A DNA stretch of 64,000 nucleotides from Lentibacillus populi. Its GTDB lineage: Bacteria; Bacillota; Bacilli; Bacillales; Amphibacillaceae. The position numbers and the translations under genes are program-made. The notes below the pieces were generated by a model that was not told the origin of the DNA, did not search any database, and saw nothing but the letters and a program-made list of their open reading frames with translations. This document shows positions 60,465 to 64,000 of the stretch, piece by piece. The stretch is from contig BMJD01000013.1 in the NCBI GenBank assembly GCA_014642895.1, forward strand, positions 1 through 64,000. The letters are read 5' to 3'. Within the stretch, counting starts at the first letter, position 1. Every line of letters starts with the position of its first letter.

Positions 60465-60721
60465 TTGATCCGCGGCGTCATCTTCCAAATACCCTGCCAG
60501 TATTTGATAAATCTTTTGACGTAACAGATCTTTATTTGAGTATTCAAAGTAAGTTCTTGGGGTCATCAATGCTTAAATTGCGGGCGATTGTTTCAGAGAA
60601 GCCGATCTTCATAGAATTCCCTAAAGATGAATTCACCGGTATCAGAGGAAAGCTCACCTCCACCATTTGGCAATTTGATGTTTTTATTGAAATTCAGTCT
60701 AATTTGCGGTAAAGTGACCAT
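60465..60721 (-). pseudogene. IS1380-type transposase N-terminal remnant, fused to the phosphotransferase remnant
   Basis: Starts MVTLPQIRLNFNKNIKLPNG with GGELSSDTGEFIFREF. After a frameshift it reads MKIGFSETIARNL and YSNKDLLRQKIYQILAGYLE, then DDAADQ. This is the N-terminal part of IS1380-family transposases. It continues without a break into IVKG.PSAKTCFIHRD of the phosphotransferase, giving a chimeric open frame from about 60569 to 60087. The rest of the element is gone. Confidence 0.75.
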
Positions 60722-61243
60722 TATAAGAATCCTTTCTGTTTGTTATTTTTCGCTAATTTAACTTTAACAGAAACGGATTCTTTTTTCATTTATTTGATGC
60801 ATTTTTAAAATGGCTAAACTACTATACAGATAAGGGTTTATAGGCTGTTAGCATAGTTATTATGAATAATTCAGGTAAAGACATGTTACAGTTCTACTTT
60901 TTTAAAAACGATTCTATCCACAAATTTCATAGGTTTAAAATAAAGCTTGATCAAAAATACCTTTTAAACCTACATGTTTCTACAAATAGAAAGAAACCTT
61001 TTTAAAACTGAATTGATTCAAATAGTTCCCTTTCAAGCAGATTTCATTTTTTTTATAAAAAGGCTTGATCATTCACTACTTGTATTGTTCCGCAATCGAG
61101 TCCGTCTGTAAAACCTTATTTTTAATATGTGGTTCCTGAATCTTTGTTATAGCCCGTTACTTTAAAGGAATTAAGGAGTGATCTTCTCATCCGCGGGCAA
61201 CCATAAAAATTATTCACCCGTGAAAAACGGAACTGATTTAGTA
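60722..61243. other. AT-rich spacer with one inverted repeat
   Basis: About 520 bases with no gene. TAGGTTTAAAA (60930-60940) and TTTTAAACCTA (60962-60972) form an 11-bp inverted repeat with a 21-base interval. Nothing else is recognised; it may be further IS debris. Confidence 0.4.
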
Positions 61244-61639
61244 TCAAAAAAACAACACATAACTTCCTGGACCTGTAAATGCGAGTCCGATTGCAATAGC
61301 GATAAGATGAAGATTATATTCGTAACCGCCTTTTTGTAGATACCCATTTTTACCATGCACTTTAATGATGGCAACCAGCATAGTTATCACCACTAATGCA
61401 GCCCCAAGTCTAATCCCTATACCGGTTGCAATTAAAAGTCCAGCGATGATTTCTGCCAACGCTACAAAAATTGCGTTCAACATGGGTGGCTTCACATTCA
61501 TGGATGCTAGCACTTCAGCAAATTTCTTTAAGCCTGTACCCTTAAACCAACCGAACATCTTTTGTAAACCATGTGCAGCAAAGGTTAATCCCATCACTAG
61601 ACGAATAACCAAAACCCCAAGACTCATCATGCTGCCCAT
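61244..61639 (-). CDS. DoxX family membrane protein
   Basis: A 131-residue protein with four membrane helices. The DoxX signature is visible as VIRLVMGLTFAAHGLQKMFG near the start and LAEIIAGLLIATGIGIRLGA in the middle. Family members are linked to thiol and quinone stress in actinobacteria and bacilli (for example MhqP/CatD types). It is 20 bases downstream of a MarR regulator on the same strand and is probably controlled by it. Confidence 0.85.
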   Translation of the reverse strand: MGSMMSLGVLVIRLVMGLTFAAHGLQKMFGWFKGTGLKKFAEVLASMNVKPPMLNAIFVALAEIIAGLLIATGIGIRLGAALVVITMLVAIIKVHGKNGYLQKGGYEYNLHLIAIAIGLAFTGPGSYVLFF

Positions 61640-61659
61640 ACCTTAACTACTCCTCTCGT

Positions 61660-62085
61660 TTAAGCTTCCGAAACGTTATAAATAACTTTTGTGATTAATT
61701 TTTTAAGTTCGCTAATCTCTTCTTTAGTCATCCCGGCAGTAATAGTTTCACGCATTTTTTGTTGAACTGGCAAGACTAAATGAGCAAGTCGTTTGCCTTC
61801 ATCCGTTAAATGAACCCTAAAGGTACGTTTATCAGCGGGATTTTCGACCTTTTTGATGTATCCTTTTCCCTCCAAGCTAGTGATCATACGTGCGATACTA
61901 GCTTTATCCTTTTTAAGTTGTAATACGAGTTCATTGGATGAAATTCCATCTTTGTTCCAAAGCATCATCATAATTAAATTCTGCTCCGGAGCAAGATTGA
62001 AAGGCTTTAAACGTTTTCTTACATAATTTGCAATGGTTAAATCAGCATTATGAATCAAAACACCAATATGATCATCCGAATTCAA
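61660..62085 (-). CDS. MarR family regulator
   Basis: A 141-residue MarR-type winged helix protein: the DNA-binding core ISSNELVLQLKKDKASIARM, ITSLEGKGYIKK and the wing NPADKRTFRVHLTDEGK. It probably represses its own operon with doxX. Quinone- or phenolic-stress sensing as in MhqR is a possibility given the DoxX partner, but no sensing cysteine is evident. AGGAGGTGATG precedes the start. Confidence 0.85.
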   Translation of the reverse strand: MNSDDHIGVLIHNADLTIANYVRKRLKPFNLAPEQNLIMMMLWNKDGISSNELVLQLKKDKASIARMITSLEGKGYIKKVENPADKRTFRVHLTDEGKRLAHLVLPVQQKMRETITAGMTKEEISELKKLITKVIYNVSEA

Positions 62086-62106
62086 AGGGCATCACCTCCT
62101 GGAAAC

Positions 62107-62166
62107 TTGTTGACTAAACAACGTTGACATATCAATAATATAACAATTCATCTATACCTTTGTCAA
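62107..62166 (-). promoter_or_regulatory. marR-doxX promoter and operator
   Basis: On the minus strand TTGACA (62161-62166), 17 bases, TTATAT (62138-62143). Just downstream the inverted repeat TTGTT-GACTA-AACAA (62107-62121) is a good MarR operator candidate, about ten bases past the expected start of transcription. Confidence 0.6.
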
Positions 62167-62242
62167 TCATCCACTTTTCCTGATTTGATTTGCTGTTTTT
62201 GACGATTATTGTTGGATTACTTTAGTAACCATTTGTCAGGAC

Positions 62243-63160
62243 CTACTCTAACAAACTCAAAACATACCTATCCAATTGCTCTTCCATCATCCTATCTGTT
62301 AACCCTGTAATACCAAACGCTTCCCATCCCGGATAAACTTGTGGCGGGCCGAAAAGGATATCGATCAACGAAACCAAATCCCAATAGACATCATATATAA
62401 AGGCGTAACCTTGATGCTGCTGATATGCCGTTAAAAATCTATCTGCCGTTTCCACATCATATAGCATTGCCAGGTTCAATCTGCAATGTCCAACATCAAT
62501 CCCTGCCGGCCCATGGCAAGCATTTACCCAATCAACAATACCACTGACTTTTCCTTTGTGGTATAAAACATTCGTGGGGTGATAATCCCTGTGAATAAAG
62601 CAAGTTTTAACGGAAGGTCGCAGTCCTTTTACAATTTCAATTGCCTGTTCCCATGCTTCCGGAACACTGGTCCAAGATGGTGTTTCCAGCGATGGGATAT
62701 CATTGTAGGTAAAATACTTCCAATTAAAATCATCGGCACATACAGCATGAATTTTTCCAAGAGCCGCTGCTAAACCTTTCAGCCAATTATTCTGATCGTC
62801 AGGTTTTAATTCAACACTTCCTTCTAGCATTGTCATCAGAACAGCCGGTACTCCGCAATCTTCACCCTTTTCATCAAATGCGATTATCTCAGGTGTTGCG
62901 ATATCTGCCTTTGCTGCAAAACTTAGACTTGCAGCTTCATGTAAAGCCAGATCGGGTTCTTCCAACAGCCATTCTTTATTATCAAATAAGCGTAACACGA
63001 CAAGTTTCATACACTGATTGGTCTGAAGGAAGATTCGAAACAGTGTAGAGGACGTACTACCTTTTAGTTGATGGACATGAACTACTTCAGCATGATGATC
63101 TACCGCTTTTACTACCCAATTTAGTATATATTCCGGTAAGCTGCTATTTTTTTTACCCAT
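62243..63160 (-). CDS. APH-type phosphotransferase (choline kinase fold)
   Basis: A 305-residue aminoglycoside phosphotransferase-family protein. The kinase loop is CFIHRDYHPTN with catalytic D192, the metal-binding residues are D210 (GIVDWVNA) and D222 (GIDVGHCR), and the N-terminal lobe has MKLVVLRLF. Substrates of such chromosomal APH-fold enzymes vary (sugars, amino alcohols, antibiotics) and cannot be told here. It follows the PadR/membrane pair by 23 bases and is probably co-transcribed. A damaged partial copy lies at 60074-60464. Confidence 0.8.
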   Translation of the reverse strand: MGKKNSSLPEYILNWVVKAVDHHAEVVHVHQLKGSTSSTLFRIFLQTNQCMKLVVLRLFDNKEWLLEEPDLALHEAASLSFAAKADIATPEIIAFDEKGEDCGVPAVLMTMLEGSVELKPDDQNNWLKGLAAALGKIHAVCADDFNWKYFTYNDIPSLETPSWTSVPEAWEQAIEIVKGLRPSVKTCFIHRDYHPTNVLYHKGKVSGIVDWVNACHGPAGIDVGHCRLNLAMLYDVETADRFLTAYQQHQGYAFIYDVYWDLVSLIDILFGPPQVYPGWEAFGITGLTDRMMEEQLDRYVLSLLE

Positions 63161-63183
63161 GTCATTTCACCACCAAATAGAAT

Positions 63184-63567
63184 TTATGCTTTGTTAGCCT
63201 TCTTAAACGATATCCAAACATACCCTCCTGCTCCGATAACAATCGCTAACCAATCCACCCATAGTTTTGTGGTCTCCTGTAAAGTAGTAAAGCCCAGTAA
63301 AACACCTGGCAAATACATAATAATTGGCAAAATAATCGCCACCCACGTTTTGCTCCAAACGGATATGCCAATCAACGTTAAAATCGCAAGGCTTGCTACT
63401 AATGTTGTACTAAATGTGCTAAATTGAATAGTCAGCGTATGATAATACCGATCCAAAAAGATTAATCCGATAAATAAACTGATTGGCATTAACCCTAAAA
63501 TATAAAGGATTGCAAACTCCTTCAATTTTGACAATTGATTTGCCGCAATGTATTTAAAAGCTATCAT
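63184..63567 (-). CDS. Membrane protein following PadR regulator, 127 aa
   Basis: A 127-residue protein with four predicted membrane helices (~18-38, 50-68, 72-90, 100-120) and basic ends. No family was recognised with confidence. It overlaps the PadR gene by four bases (ATGA), the usual arrangement for PadR regulators and the small membrane proteins they control. Confidence 0.7.
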   Translation of the reverse strand: MIAFKYIAANQLSKLKEFAILYILGLMPISLFIGLIFLDRYYHTLTIQFSTFSTTLVASLAILTLIGISVWSKTWVAIILPIIMYLPGVLLGFTTLQETTKLWVDWLAIVIGAGGYVWISFKKANKA

Positions 63568-63950
63568 ACTAAAGCCATGATAAGCAATCCGATAGCCGGA
63601 TAACCGATTAACTCTAAAATCGAATAGGCAAGTTCCCCTTCAATAACATCATTAACATTTGCCTGCAGGAAATCCCACCGTTTGATAAAAGCGGTCAATT
63701 CTTCTTCTCCCTTTTCGGTCAATGAATAATACTTTCGTTTCGGCCCAGCAGTTGACTTTTTTAACGTTGACGTGATCAGTTTTTCTTTTTGCATCCGCAG
63801 CAACAATGGGTAGATAGTTCCTTCACTAAAAGAGTCGAAACCATAATCCTCCAATTTTTGTGCTAATTCATATCCATATACTTCTTTTTCCTTGATAATG
63901 GCCAACAAACAACCATCCAATATCCCTTTTAACATCTGGGTTGTCGACAT
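63564..63950 (-). CDS. PadR family transcriptional regulator
   Basis: A 128-residue PadR regulator: MLKGILDGCLLAIIKEKEVY at the start, GYELAQKLEDYGFDSFSEGT in the recognition region and the wing STAGPKRKYYSLTEKG. After the usual end of the family (~residue 105) it has an extra hydrophobic C-terminal stretch, possibly a membrane tail. The ATG at 63950 follows AGAGGTG; the frame runs slightly further upstream without a better start. It is divergent from or first relative to whatever lies past the right edge. Confidence 0.82.
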   Translation of the reverse strand: MSTTQMLKGILDGCLLAIIKEKEVYGYELAQKLEDYGFDSFSEGTIYPLLLRMQKEKLITSTLKKSTAGPKRKYYSLTEKGEEELTAFIKRWDFLQANVNDVIEGELAYSILELIGYPAIGLLIMALV

Positions 63951-64000
63951 CCAAAAAATCACCTCTTTTTAATGCCTCGTTATGCAAGCTATATGTATAG

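Overview
The window looks like a chromosomal segment of a low-GC Gram-positive bacterium of the Bacillaceae, probably one of the salt-tolerant genera around Virgibacillus, Oceanobacillus or Lentibacillus. This is inferred from Bacillus-type genes (LtaS, AprX, YfhD, YueI, YitT), strong AGGAGG ribosome sites and the MITE-like repeat. No rRNA or species-specific marker is present, so the genus is a guess.

Layout. Positions 1-14000 hold housekeeping genes: a lipoteichoic acid synthase, an unusual 650-residue aconitase with a tiny CxxCxGxG zinc protein, YitT, YfhD, YueI, an acetoacetyl-CoA synthetase with a CcpA-like site in its promoter, a LysR/YeiH/universal stress group, the pantothenate symporter pair yhdT-panF, and an alkyltransferase-like protein. 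Positions 14395-25234 are a hydroxyproline catabolic cluster. A sigma-54 activator sits in the middle, with canonical -24/-12 promoters facing both flanking operons. The leftward operon encodes a DAO-type dehydrogenase subunit, hydroxyproline epimerase, a Cys-less racemase paralogue, an NhaC-family carrier, a DapA-type deaminase and a semialdehyde dehydrogenase. The rightward operon encodes a BFD ferredoxin, a 2Fe-2S subunit and an FAD/NAD subunit.

Positions 25241-45500 are a plastic peptide and cyclic-amide region. It holds two prolidases, two hydantoinase/oxoprolinase (hyuA-hyuB) plus NCS1 permease clusters in opposite orientations, a decayed DUF3830 gene, a decayed proline racemase, and a dppF gene split exactly after TTAC by an IS200/IS605 element. 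That element has an intact TnpB but a broken TnpA. Sigma-54 promoters also precede hyu cluster A and the second prolidase, so the hydroxyproline regulon probably extends to collagen-type peptide and cyclic amide use. AprX closes the region.

Positions 45790-54236 are an 8.4-kb integrated satellite-like island in tRNA-Ala(GGC), bounded by a 45-bp direct repeat. It carries a tyrosine integrase, a divergent repressor switch, an excisionase-like protein, primase-polymerase, a VapE-type helicase, an iteron origin, a string of very small overlapping genes, and a short array of GC-rich hairpin repeats with CRISPR-like spacing next to attL. No structural or packaging phage genes are recognisable. Beyond it lie a glycerate kinase/DASS transporter/two-component/PepSY operon, an IS1380-phosphotransferase chimeric pseudogene, MarR-DoxX, and a PadR/membrane protein/phosphotransferase group running to the right edge.
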